Under the pieces are notes generated by a model. It ran no database searches and was not told the origin of the DNA. It saw only the letters and a program-made list of their open reading frames with translations. The position numbers and the translations under genes are program-made. This document shows positions 31,481 through 42,511 of a stretch of DNA of 64,000 nt, piece by piece. The stretch's first letter is position 1; every line of letters begins with the position of its first letter. Location of the stretch: positions 528,052 through 592,051 of the forward strand of contig NW_027062662.1 in assembly GCF_032884065.1 (NCBI RefSeq), read 5' to 3'. The stretch comes from Artemia franciscana (taxonomy: Eukaryota > Arthropoda > Branchiopoda > Anostraca > Artemiidae).

Positions 31481-32074
31481 AACATACGACAATAGATCAA
31501 TTGTCTTGTAACTTTGTTCACGACCCCATTCTACACATGTAGAAATAGAAGCAGTACGATTAGGTGAAGGCATTCCCAAATGCTTGAGAAGGCACAAATC
31601 TTCAATCATAACTAAAGTGCAGTTATAAATTTCTGTTGTAAAGTCCGAGGTCATATTTGACCTTTCTAGCCGTATTCGATGGAGTATATTCTCGGCCATT
31701 TGCGATTTGTATTTCTCCCATAACTCTGCACGCTTTCTTTTCTTACTTTCTCTATTAGCCGTAAGCCTTTTGGCATTAGCTCTTTGAGCAGCTCCCTCGG
31801 CTGTTTCTTCTGCCATTGTAGGTTCTTCTGGCATTTTAAGATCTATATTAAAAATGTCTCTTTGATGTTGTGATTCCTCGGCACGCTTTCTTTTCATACT
31901 TTCTCTATTAGCCGCAAGCCTGTTTTCACGCTGTTGTTGTGATTCCTCGGCACGCTTTCTTTTATTACCTTCTCTATTAGTCGCAAGCCTTTTGACATTA
32001 GCTCTTTGAGCAGCTTCCTCGGCTGTTTCTTCTGCCATTGTAGGTTCTTCTGTCATTTTAAGATCTATATTCAA
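31448..32074 (-). pseudogene. Helitron N-terminal basic region fused to a helicase-proximal fragment
   Basis: Minus-strand frame of 208 codons. It begins with repeated units (AAQRAN-KRLATNRE, KRKRAEESQQQREN) typical of the basic N-terminal region of arthropod Helitron proteins, then joins directly to IYNCTLVMIEDLCLLKHLGMPSPNR, which in complete Helitrons lies just before the helicase domain. The whole Rep nuclease and much of the helicase between them are missing, so this is an internal deletion. It runs into the C-rich array downstream. Confidence 0.8.
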
Positions 32075-32110
32075 AATTTCTCTTTGAAAGGCCTTCTTAT
32101 ATACTTATAA

Positions 32111-32227
32111 TGACGTCATATACAAAGCCTTTAACGTCATAACAAACATGACGTCAGTCGACAAACAACTTCATGACGGCATAGTGCTCAATCCTTATAA
32201 TGACGTCAGTCGACAAACATGACGTCA
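32111..32227. promoter_or_regulatory. Cluster of four TGACGTCA palindromes
   Basis: Perfect TGACGTCA at 32111, 32149, 32201 and 32220, three followed by GTC(G/A)AC, plus degenerate copies (AACGTCA near 32133; TGACGG near 32174). This is the consensus cAMP-response element bound by CREB/ATF-type bZIP factors. The cluster lies in the 5' region of the second Helitron, upstream of its minus-strand frame, where its promoter is expected. Function is inferred from motif identity. Confidence 0.55.
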
Positions 32228-32243
32228 GTCAACACACAAACAA

Positions 32244-32245
<2 letters not shown>

Positions 32246-32314
<69 letters not shown>
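32246..32314. repeat. (TA)n microsatellite at the Helitron 5' end
   Basis: About 69 bp of uninterrupted alternating TA. It sits where the Helitron 5' TC terminus should be and has probably expanded from an AT-rich terminus. Confidence 0.95.
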
Positions 32315-32318
<4 letters not shown>

Positions 32319-33139
32319 ATTTTTTATGGTAATGCTAGAAAATCCTGCGCCTTTTTCATTGAATTTCTCTTCCCCCATCATATATTCCTCCAAGGAAAGA
32401 TCCTCCCACATAGCCCCCTCCCCTGAACTTCACCCCCCAAACATAAAAAAAATCCCCTTGAAAACGTTTATACACTTCCCAATAACCATTACTGAATGTT
32501 TGTAACTTGCAGTCCCTCTCCCAGGGACTGTGGGGGAGTAAGTCATTCCCAAAGACATAGGTATTGTGGTTTTCAACTATGTGGAACAAATGGCTATCTC
32601 AAAATTTTGATCCGTTGACTTTGGTAAAAATGAGCGTGGGAGGGGGCCTAGGCGCCCTCCAATTTTTCTGGTCACTTAAAAAGGGAACTAGAACTTTTCA
32701 TTTCCGTTAGAATGAGCCTTCTTGAGTCATTCTAGGACCACTTGGTCGATACGATGACCCCTGGAAAAAAAAAATAATAAACACGCACCCGTGATCTGTC
32801 TTCTGGCAAAAAATACGAAATTCCACATTTTGTAGATATGAGCTTGAAATTTTTGCTATAGGGTTCTCTGATACGTTGAATGCGATGGTGTGATTTTCGT
32901 TATGATTCTACAACTTTTAGGGGGCGTTTCCCTCTATTTTCCAAAATAAGGCAAATTTTCTCAGGCTCGTAACTTTTGATGACAAAGACTAAATTTGATG
33001 AAACTTATATAATGAAAATCAGCATAAAAATCCACTTCTTTTGATGTATCTCTTAGCATCAAAATTCCGTTTTTTAGAATTTCGTTTACTATTGAGCCGG
33101 GTAGCTCCTTACTACAGTTCGTTACCACGAACGGTTTGA
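32315..33139 (+). mobile_element. HER repeat copy, right part
   Basis: Resumes with TTGTTATTTTTTATGGTAATGCTAG, the exact continuation of the block broken at 30875, and ends with the terminal stem-loop and TTTGA at 33139. Confidence 0.85.
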
Positions 33140-33495
33140 TATAGATATTCAAAGAAAAAAACATACATCATTTTTTCCCAAGGGTGGTCGTACTCCCCAG
33201 CTTCGTCGAAAAATAATTTTAGGCTAGGTACTCAGGAGCTAAAAACTAAGCTCTTCACGACTAGCAAAGAAAATCGTGGCTAATGCCAGATTCACATTCG
33301 TTTTTCTTCCCATCCACTTTGGGTCACTTTATGTCAACAAGAATGTAAAATCGATTCCAATTGGTGGATTATTTTTAGATTGCAAGCCACAGACCAGTTT
33401 ATATAGCTCTTTTTATTACGTTAAATAGCTTATGTTACGGAATGGCAATAAGCAATTGGCATCAGTCTTGGCTTTGAATTTCAAGATTAGTCACT
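33140..33495. other. Unassigned spacer
   Basis: About 350 bp without HER blocks or supported ORFs. Confidence 0.4.
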
Positions 33496-34237
33496 TTAGA
33501 CTAATGTTGCCCCATGTAAATAAATAAAAAAAAAGTTTTTCTAACTGAAAGTAAGGGGTGGCATTATAACTTAAAACGAACAGAGATTATTCCGTATAAG
33601 ACAGGGGCTGTCCCCTCCTCAACGCCCCACTCTTTACGCTAAAGTTTGACTCTTTCTCACAACTCTTTAAAATAAATATAAAGATTATCGCTTATACCGG
33701 CCATAAATTTTACAAAATTCAAACTTTACTGTGAATAACGAGGTATTGACGAAGTAGGCGAGCTTCCTCATATACTTACAATAAGGGGGTTTACTCCCTC
33801 GTCAATAGCTACCTTGCTCTTTATGCTGAAGTTCAAATTCTGTTCCAATTCCTTAAGAATGACAATTGAATCACAAAGGCCGTTTTGTATCAGATTAACG
33901 ACGCTTCTTGACTACTAAGGTCCCTGCGTCGGCCCTGCGGTGAATAGCCTTTGGCAGGAACCGAACAAAGGCCGTTTAATTGGAATAAATAGCTCTTTTG
34001 AAATTGCGAACAAAGGCCGTTTAATTGGAATAAATAGCTCTTTTGAAACAGCGAGGTATTGATGAGGGGACGAATCCCCTCATATACATAAAAATGTCTG
34101 TTCGTTATAAAGTTTAATGGTACTCCTTACTTTCAGTTGAAAAAAACTTTTCTTTTTTTAAATTTTATTTCTGATCGTTTTTAAAGTATGCTGGATATCC
34201 AGCGCCCCCTTCATGGATATCCAGCGCCCCATTCACT
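33496..34237. mobile_element. Fragmented HER sequence
   Basis: Starts with one fold-back arm (CTGAAAGTAAGGGGTGGCATTATAAC ... CTCTTTACGCTAAAG), followed by jumbled HER pieces. Near 33960-34050 there is a short direct repeat of GAACAAAGGCCGTTTAATTGG. Between 34186 and 34230, ATGGATATCCAGCGCCCC is repeated at the junction with the retrotransposon fragment. Confidence 0.6.
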
Positions 34238-35110
34238 GAGTAATATGATACTTTTTAGACTGAGAGATGCTGTAGACAAAGTTTCAAGGGAAGAACAATG
34301 CGGTTTTAGAAAAGGTAGAGGATGTGTTGACCAAGTTTTCACTCTTAGGTTAATAATTGAGAAGTCCCTTCGGTGTCAAACACCTTTGGTCCTCAGTTTT
34401 ATCGATTTTGAGCACGCTTTCGATTCTGTTGATAGAAGAGTGTTAGCAAAGGTCTTATCCTCATATGGTATACCAGAAAAATACATTAAAGTGATTTGTG
34501 CAATGTACGAGAATAATACTACAGCGATTAAGGTAGGAAATGAGGTTCGCAACTGGTTTTGTATTAGATCAGGAGTTAAGCAGGGTTGTGTTTATATTCC
34601 ATATAAACACAACCCTGCTTAACTCCTGATCTAATACAAAACCAGTTGGACATCATTTTGATGGACTTCGTCTTAAGGAGCACAGGAAAGGCAATTGGTG
34701 ACCACGGAATCAAATGGGGAGTAAAAACGCTCCTGGACTTAGATTATGCTGATGATTTAAGCCTATTAGATGAAAGTATGAGCAAAATGAATGAGTTTTT
34801 AGAGGTTTTGCGAGTTCAGGGTGCTAAAATAGGCTTGAAAATTAATGTTAAGAAGACTAATACACTAAGGCTAGGAATAAGTGAAGATGAAAAGGTGACA
34901 TTGGGTAACAAAAAGATTGATCAGGTTGGGAGCTTCACTTACCTTGGTAGTATTATTAGTAAAGATGGTGGGAGCAGTGAAGATGTTAAAAGCAGAATAG
35001 CCAAGGCTCATGGTGTTTTTTCACAGTTAAAAAAAAGTTTGGAAGAATGGAAAGATAAGTTTGCAAACCAAGATTAGAATATTGGAACTGACAATGTTGG
35101 AATTAGACGT
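34238..35110 (+). pseudogene. Non-LTR retrotransposon reverse transcriptase fragment (5'/middle part)
   Basis: Encodes EEQCGFRKGRGC (fingers), FIDFEHAFDSVDR (palm), SGVKQGCV, then after a palindromic disruption ILMDFVLRSTGKAIG and DLDYADDLSLLDE (YADD catalytic box), SFTYLGSIISKDGG and EDVKSRIAKAHGVFSQLKK. It frameshifts near 35045 and ends. The LSPF segment normally between QGCV and the IILMDF region is replaced by an inverted copy of the preceding 47 bp. The 3' end of this family is represented by 52079-52650, with which it overlaps by ~110 bp. Inactive. Confidence 0.87.
34551..34647. repeat. Perfect 47-bp palindrome with 3-nt spacer
   Basis: Arms 34551-34597 and 34601-34647 are exact reverse complements around TCC. 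The left arm is original reverse transcriptase coding sequence (NWFCIRSGVKQGCV region); the right arm is its inverted duplicate and replaces the following conserved segment. Confidence 0.97.
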
Positions 35111-35384
35111 CATACCCCTGAAGGTATGTAGCAAAATAAGTCTATTAAATTATAAATGTCAGAATTCAGGAAATGGATGAAACCTAACAAACTGAATGCT
35201 AACCATTCTGGATTTTCAGAAATGTAGTTCCTTGGACTCTTGATTATCCTTTACGGGGAAAATCATGAAAGATTAATCAACGAATCTCTTGTCGATAGTA
35301 AAGTCAGATTTCATTCTTTTAAGGTCAACGTTTTAATGGCTAGAAAGAAAATTTAGGTTTTTGAAAAAAAATAAATAAAAAAAT

Positions 35385-36207
35385 AAATTATATATGGAGT
35401 GATTTATGTTCGTTTTAATTTTTAATGTCGCTCCTTACTTTCATTAAAAAAAACCTGTTTTTTATTAATTTCTGGACGTTTTTGAATTAATGCATGTTTT
35501 GATCTTGGCTCTCCTCACATAAATAATTCAAACGAAATTCGCATATTAATATTTTTTTTAGCTAAATGGCTTTATCATAGATTAATCGGAAGATTTTGAG
35601 AAAAAAGAGCGAGGGAGGAGGCCTTGTCGCCGTCCAATTTTTTGATTAGATTAAAAGGCAACTATAACTTTTAATTTTTTACGAACGTTTTCATAAGTAA
35701 AAAATATACGTAACTTACGAGTTAACTTACGTAGCAAACTTCTATATTCGTATGTTTTTATTGCGTATTTGAGGGGGCTCACCCTTCTTCGATACCTCGC
35801 TCTTTACACTAAAGGTTAAATTTTGTCCCAATTCCTTAAGAATGACCCCTGAATCACAAAGGCCGTAGATTAAACAGTTGAAATTACTAAAAATACTTTA
35901 GCATAAAGAGCGAGGTATTACGAGGAGGTAAACCCCTCATATGCGTAATAATTTCTGTTCGTTTTCAGTTTTAATGCGGCTCTTCACTTTCAGTAGAAAA
36001 AACTTTTCATGTTTATTTTTTCATTGTTTTCTTAAATAATGCTAGAAAATCCTGCGCCCCCACCACTGAAAGTCTCTTCCCCAATGAAAAGTTCCTCCAT
36101 TGAAAGATCCTCCCACTTAACCCCCCTCCCTTCAACTCTCCCCCCAAACCAAAAAATTCTCCTGAAAACGTATGTACACTTCCCAATAACCATTACTATA
36201 TGTAAAC
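35385..36207 (+). mobile_element. HER repeat copy, truncated
   Basis: Runs from ATATATGGAGTGATTTATGTTCG through the GGCTAAATGGC and GGAGGCC blocks to CCATTACTATATGTAAACA, where it stops abruptly against copy B of the segmental duplication. The usual last ~650 bp are absent. Confidence 0.8.
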
Positions 36208-36436
36208 ATTTTGATTATGAAGAGAAGGCGAATCCAACAAGAATTCAGTAAAATGTGCCCTGACCTCAGGAATCCTTCCAACCTCCACACGAGAGTCATG
36301 AAGTCCCCCTGGGATAATATCATTATAAGTTATTTTTGAGGGGACAACATTTGTCACTCAAGCCTGAAAATATCCTGAATTAACCTGTAGCGCTTGCTTT
36401 TGCCATCGCTAATAACATGGTTTAAAATACCAAAAC

Positions 36437-36560
36437 GTATACGTTCTGTATATGTATAGAATCTGTGTACGTATCTATCTGTATACGTATAGAATCTGTA
36501 TAACATATATGTATCTGTATACGTATAGAATCTATACGTCAAAACGTATAGATTCTGTAA
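36437..36560. repeat. Local tandem repeats of GTATACGTATAGAATCT type
   Basis: Irregular ~20-40 bp repeats of GTATACGTATAGAATCTGT and related words inserted in the Penelope 5' remnant of copy B and absent from copy A. On the minus strand they spell repeated RFYTYTD-like peptides. Probably a slippage expansion. Confidence 0.8.
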
Positions 36561-36764
36561 ATAACCGTTCGTTACGTGTTTTTAAGCGAAATGAAGATCG
36601 TATTTGGCCTCAAACACGAAAATGGTAGCTTCCTTCTTTTGTTTAATGAAATAGTTTTATGTTCAACTGTCAAAATTGCTGTTGTCTGTTTTTTAAAGAT
36701 GAAAAGAGCTTATTTTCAAAGTAACCAGTTATTGTTACAAGTAAGAGTAATTTTTCTTTTTTAG

Positions 36765-37434
36765 GTCGAGTCTTCCTTTACTTGTTCCCACTACACCTCT
36801 GCAAAGATTATTTTTGAATCGTTCAAATCTTGTAAAAGTTAATGAACGGCTGAAAGAAGATAGTTTAAGAATTGAAAAGAGAATACAAGCTATTTCTGAG
36901 GCTCTTGAAGGAGCAAAAGAAAGTATCAGGATGCTTACAGATAAACTGATGAATACACTTTTTGGAGACTTCAAAGACTCTAAAAGAAGGGCCGAAGCAA
37001 TCCAGGATGAACTGTCATCTTTAAGGGGCATTGATATTATAGATAAAAACAGCTATTGCCCCAGACTCAAAGCTCTTGAAGGTTTTTGTAAGAGACTTGA
37101 AGAAAAATCGTCTGTCTTAAAAGCCATAAGACAGATCGAAAATCATCAAAATAGTGTTTTATCTTTTGCGAGTGTTTTTGAAAATCGTCAAATTAGTGTT
37201 TTATCATCTGCAAGTGTTTTAGTCCAAAAGGCTCTAGTTGCTAAACAGATCAGAGTTGAGAACTTACTGGAAGAATACGGTTGTCTAATTTTGCAAATAA
37301 AGAAAATTAAGGCTCGACAGGAAGACGTCGAAAAACAGATTGCTAAAGTGAAATTTGAGATGGACTAGAAATTATTAAGACAAAAACAATTTTACTTAGC
37401 GTCAGAGGGAAATCTTGATTCTATATGCAGCTAA
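36765..37434 (+). pseudogene. Copy B of the coiled-coil exon, premature stop
   Basis: Same acceptor (TTTTTTAG at 36764) and same frame as the exon at 25559. It is open for ~200 codons, then hits TAG at 37366-37368 where copy C has CAG; the last ~20 codons are still recognisable up to TAA. No partner for exon 1 is visible nearby. It could still be transcribed as a truncated paralogue, but a pseudogene is more likely. Confidence 0.7.
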
Positions 37435-39000
37435 AATTGAAATTCCGGCAATGACGCTACTGAAAGTGTATTTATTTAGTCACCGTTTTTTGTTGACATT
37501 TATCTAATAAAGCTAATTACTATAGATTGTTGTATATCGAACAGTTTTTTTTATGAGAATAGAAGGGCGCCTAAGGTCTAAAATAGTACTTGAAGCTAAA
37601 GGTTCAACCTACTTCGCAAGGGTTTAATAATACATTAAAATACATAAGGAGGATAATTACACATGGAGGATAGAAGTGCGGGAAAAGAAGTTTTTGTTCC
37701 ATTTTCCTTTGAAAAATATCAAGATTTTGTGGTTTTGGTTGGATGGGAGGGGGCTTTTAGTCCATCCTTCTTTCAGAAATGTCAAGACTTTTGTGGCTTT
37801 AATTTATGTACCTAACTTTTTGTGCTAGTACAACTACAGAAGAGAGAATAATGAGGACTTTTTTCCCAAGACAGTGAACCAACAAAACCTTTTTGAATAT
37901 TTCGGCCCTATGTCGAAGAGCCGTCTTCAGCAAAGAAAATAATAAACAATAAAATACTTACAATAAAAGTTTTCGGTCAAAAATCCTTTTTTTTTAAATA
38001 ACCTTGCCATCATTACTTCTTAACGAAAAGTTCAGCCAAGACTGTGTGAAAAAAGCTAACATTTTACAACCTAAAAAGGTTCATTCATTAAACTAACTGT
38101 ATTTATTAAAAATTGGAATAATTTTATATTTCGATATTTGCCTTCTCTGCAGCTAATCTTGTAGTTCTTTTGGGATTGGGCTTGTTTTTATTTGTTCCTA
38201 TTTTTGTTTTATTTTGAGTTAGATTGTTTTCTGTAATTAATTTTGTGTACATAGGGTTGAGTGTGTATTCACCTAAGTCTCTATTTAGGGATTTACCAAA
38301 GGGATAAATTTGTTTTTGTGCTAACCAAAGAATATTTTAAACATTTATCTGCAAAGCTTTTGCAGATACCTGTATCTGAGAGCGAAACGTTAATCTGTAC
38401 TGGTCAAGTGGCAGATACAGCCACATTAGCTAGGAATGACAAAAGCTAGAGTCACAAACTCGATTAAGTAGCCTTCATACTACTAACACCCTTAACAACT
38501 CACCGCAGCACCAAGCCTCCTGAGGGCAACACAGCTACGCACGCTTCTCCTCCATCCCAATTTTTGCAATAATGTTTAATCATTTAATTAAGGGGCATTT
38601 TCAAATACTTTCATTTAATCTCAACTGTGTAGGTAAAGGAGGCTTATCTAATGTCGTACAAGATTGATTTCTAGCGAAAATTAATGATGACAGGTTCAAG
38701 ACCTGTCGCCATGTTACTCACGTAACTTAAGATGATGGCTTGGATTTATATAAAAAAACAAATTGAAAGCTTCTATAACACTTCTTTTCCAAGCTTTAAG
38801 GTAATGCTTTTTAGCCTTATGCTTAAAGTTTTAAGAGGATATTAAATAGTAACAAGATGTTTTTTATTACTGGCATATTACTATAATATTTTGTTTATAA
38901 ATTTTTGCATTATAAAGACAAAAAATACACCATGGTTTGTAGCTTAATGCACGGGAGGCAAGCAACTTGTCTGGGACAATTGCAACTAATTTCTGTTACA

Positions 39001-40284
39001 GGCAGCCAACAAAAGCTTTTCTTTCAGGATGTTGCTTGCGTGTATCTTTGCATGCTTTGCAAATTTAATAATTACCCCATTCAAGTAGCAATTAACTCAG
39101 GTGCCATCTAAATGACCATATTTTTATTTCTTTCCCCGTAATTGGTCAAATATTATTATATATTTTAAATGTGTGAATGAGGAGGAGGGAGGGTCGTTGG
39201 ATTTGGGCCTCAGCTCCAAGATTAGAAGTAGATTTTATTCTAGTCGGATTTAAATTTTCCTAGGATGTAGTCACTATTCTAGGAACAGACAAAAGTCAGA
39301 AATAATTTGAAGAAAAATTTAAAAGGGTTGGGAAGAAACCAATGCAGGCACGTACGCAGAAATTTTTTCGGGGGGGGGGGGCAAAACCTTCGAAAAAGCA
39401 GATATAAAGTAGCACTTTTTTATTTAGTAATGCAAAAAGCAGGCATGTCGGAAAATGCAGATTAACTTTAATCTGTAGTATTGTAGCGGATGGAAGGGGG
39501 GAAGAAGACTGAAGCCTCAAAAGTATGTTTTAGGCTCAGGTTATGTTCATAGCGGTTTAGAACCAGTGATTAATCTATTATATCCCACTGAAAGGGAAAT
39601 TTTAGGGTTAACAGTGCAATATGGATTCTGTGGGGGGTACTTCTTTTATTGCAAAAACGTAGATTTTAATGAAAAATGATAGTTTCCAAAATTGATCCAT
39701 TAAAAGCTATACTTTATGCTGAAAGGGGGGGGGGGGATAAACGCCCTAATATCAAAGATAATTCTATTTTGCTATGGAAAGCAAACTCTTTTTCCAAAAA
39801 AAAAAAAAAATAACAGCACAACTGCTAATTACTTCAAAGAGGGTAAAATGTTAGACAGAAAATGGGTTAATAATTGGGCAGTGACTTGAGCGGATAATGC
39901 CATGCTGTAAAATCCCCCAAAAAAGGCTTCACACATGCATCTAGATTCTTAATAAATGTCCTACTGTTGCCAGAAATCCGAAGAAACCATGGGGAAATTG
40001 AACATTTCAAAAAGTTTTGAGGGGGCCCGGGCCCGAAGGCTCGACCATCGTACGTTCCAGAACCAATGATATACACACTCAAAAATTTTTGCTGAAACAC
40101 AATTCTAAAAGAATATTATGATGGTAGCAATAATTGTACTTCTTAGTAGGTTTGAATATTGAATCAATCAAATAGTGAAAGAAAAAAGAAGGCTTTTGTT
40201 TGAACTTTTGAAAAAAAAAAACATTCAAGACGTGTGGTCTGTTACTTTTTCAATCTTGCCTCTTAGAGAAATTACATAAAAAAA
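39001..40284. other. Unassigned region with poly-G tracts
   Basis: About 1.3 kb. It contains two long G runs (near 39370 and 39725), the phrase CACGTACGCAGAAATTTTTTCGGGG, and a GGGGGCCCGGGCCC stretch near 40021. These recall degenerate DNA-transposon remnants in arthropod genomes, but I cannot assign a family. No ORF supported. Confidence 0.4.
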
Positions 40285-41764
40285 AACAAGTTTTTAAAAA
40301 ATTAAAGTAAGGAGCGACATTAAAACTTAAAACGACCAGACATTACTTCGTATATGAAAGAGGCTGCTTCCTCATCAACGCCCCGCTCTTTACGCTAAAG
40401 TTTGACTCTTTCTCTCAATTCTTCTTTTTAAAACAGTAAAAAACTTTAGCGTAAAGAGCGGGGCGTTGATGAGGAAGCAGCCTCTTTCATATACGAAGTA
40501 ATTTCTGGTCGTTTTAAGTTTTAATGTCGCTCCTTACTTTCAGTTAAAAAAACTTGTTTTTCTTATATAATTTCTGAACGTTTTTGAATCAATGCATGTT
40601 TTGATTTTGGCTCTCCGCAGAGGAATAATTAAAACAAAATTTGCGTTTTTTTTTTTTTTTGGCTAAATGGCTTTCTCATAATTTTGATCAAATGATTTTG
40701 AGAAAAAAAGAGCGGGGGAGAAAGCCTAGTTGCCCTCCGATTTTTTGGTTAATTAAAAAGGCAACTAGAATTTTTAATTTTTTACGAATATTTTTATTAG
40801 TAAAAGATTTACGTAACTTATAAATTAGCTTACGTAAAGAACTTTTGTATTCTCATATCTTTATTACATATATGAGGGGGCTCGCCCCCTTGTCAGATCC
40901 TCGCTCTTTACACTAAAGCTTAAATTTTGTCCCAATCCATTAAGAATGACCCCAGAATCACAAAAGCCGTAAAATAAATAGTTGAAATTACTAAAAATAC
41001 TTTAGCGTGAAGAGCGAGGTGTTAGGAGGAGGTGAGCCCCTCAAATGGGTAATAATTTCTGTTCGTTTTAAGTTTTAATGTTGCTCCTTACTTCCAGCTG
41101 AAAGAACTTTTTCATATTTATTTTTTCATTGTTTTTTTTTTAAATAATGCTAGTAAATCCTGCGCTCCCTTCATGGAGATTTTCTTTCCCCATGACAAAT
41201 TATCGATGGAAAGTTCCCCCAGCATATCCCCCTCTTCTCAACCCCTCCCCCAACCAAAAAAATCCTCCTGAAAACGCCTGCACACTTCCCAATAACCATT
41301 GCTGTATGTAAGCACTGGTCAAAGTTTGTAACTTGTTGCCCCTCCCACGGGGACTGTGGCAGAGTAAGTCGTCCCCAAAGACATAGTTATAAGGTTCTTC
41401 GACTACGCTGAATAAAATGGCTATCTCAGAATTTTGATCCGTTGACTTTGGGAAAATAATTAGCGTGGGAGGGGGCCTAGGTGCCCTCCAATTTTTTTGG
41501 TCACTTAAAAAGGGCACTAGAACTTTTCATTTCCGTTAGAATGAGCCCTCTTGCAACATTCTAGGACAGCTGGGTCGATACGATCACCCCTGGAAAAAAA
41601 AAAAAAAAAAAAAACAAGAAAAAAAAAAAATAAATAAACACGCATCCGTGATCTGCCTTCTGGCAAAAAATACAAAATTCCACATTTTTGTAGATAGGAG
41701 CTTGAAACTTCTACAGTAGGGTTCTCTGATACGCTGAATCTGATGGTGTGATTTTCGTAAAGAT
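40285..41764 (+). mobile_element. HER copy with long fold-back, 3' truncated
   Basis: Begins with a long fold-back (40307-40536), followed by all HER blocks up to GATTTTCGTAAAGAT, and is cut off there by the next copy at 41765. The last ~300 bp and the terminal stem-loop are missing. Confidence 0.82.
40307..40536. repeat. Long fold-back hairpin (97-bp arms)
   Basis: Arms 40307-40403 and 40440-40536, spacer 36 nt. The arms start and end with GTAAGGAGCGAC/GTCGCTCCTTAC. Both arms share copy-specific variants such as CGACCAGA/TCTGGTCG and GAAAGAGGCTGCTTCC. Transcripts would form a long double-stranded RNA. Confidence 0.95.
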
Positions 41765-41978
41765 GACATTAAAACTTAAAACGAACAGAAATTACTCCGT
41801 ATATGAAATGGGTTGTCCCCTCCGCAATCTCTCGCTCTTTACGCTAAAGCTTTTAATTTTTTTTAAAAAGTAGAATTGTGGCAAAGAGTCAAACTTTAGC
41901 GTAAAGAGCGAGGGATTGCGGAGGGGACAACCCATTTCATATACGGAGTAATCTCTGTTCGTTTTAAGTTTTAATGTC
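41765..41978. repeat. Long fold-back hairpin
   Basis: Arms of ~90 bp around a ~30-nt spacer. Both arms carry the private sequence GAAATGGGTTGTCCCCTCCGC and its complement, which differs from the family consensus. Confidence 0.93.
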
Positions 41979-42449
41979 GCTCCTTACTTTCAGCTAAAAA
42001 AATTAGTTTTTTTTTATTTAATTTCTGAACGTTTTTGAATTAATGCATGTTTGGTTTTGGCTCTCCGCACATAAATTATTAAAATGAAATTTGTATATTA
42101 ATTCTTTTTTTGGCTAAATGGCTTTCTCTTAGTTTCGATCAGACGATTTTGAGAAATAAGGCGTGGAGAAGGAGGCCTAGTTGCCCTCCAATTTTTCGGT
42201 TACTTAAAAAGGCAACTAGAACTTTTAATTTTTAACGAACGTTTTTATTAGTAAAAAATATACGTAACTTAAGAATTAACTTACGTAACAAACTTTCATA
42301 ACCTTATGTTTTTATTATGTATACGAGGGGGTTTGCACCCTCGTTAATACCTCGCTCTTTACACTAAATCGTAAGTTTTGTCCCAATTCTTTAAGAATGA
42401 CCCCTGAATCAAAAAGGCCGTAGAATAAATAGTTGAAATTACTAAAAAT

Positions 42450-42511
42450 ACTTTTGCATAAAGAGCAAGGTATTTATCTCCTCCTAAATACCTCGCTCTT
42501 TATGCTAAAGT
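42450..42511. repeat. Short-spacer inverted duplication inside HER
   Basis: 27-bp arms at 42450-42476 and 42485-42511 with an 8-nt spacer, at the same position in the HER as 19420-19481. The two copies probably descend from one event. Confidence 0.8.

Larger units (their letters stand above)
30876..32314 (-). mobile_element. Second Helitron, internally deleted, with 3' CTAG terminus
   Basis: On the minus strand the element ends in CTAG at 30879-30876, preceded about 10 nt upstream by a GGCG/CGCC hairpin (plus strand 30889-30901), the classic Helitron 3' end, and followed by host T. It carries helicase fragments (entries below). The interrupted HER reads TTTTTTCA | TTGTT, so the insertion lies exactly between A and T with no duplication, as expected for Helitrons. 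The 5' TC end is obscured by a TA microsatellite. It is too short for a complete Rep/helicase and is non-autonomous. Confidence 0.88.
36205..39000. repeat. Segmental duplication, copy B
   Basis: Homologous to 24850-28010. It begins within the Penelope 5' part (TTTTGATTATGAAGAGAAGGCGAATCC), contains an exon copy and the 3' flank, and ends near GGGAGGCAAGCAACTTGTC. Compared with A it has a small tandem expansion at 36437-36560 and an insertion after about 37825, and lacks the GC-rich insert of A. Confidence 0.8.

Noticed and set aside
31236..31511. Cys/Pro-rich plus-strand ORF
   Set aside because: Translation of the C-rich tandem array; the helicase remnants give the real coding strand as minus.
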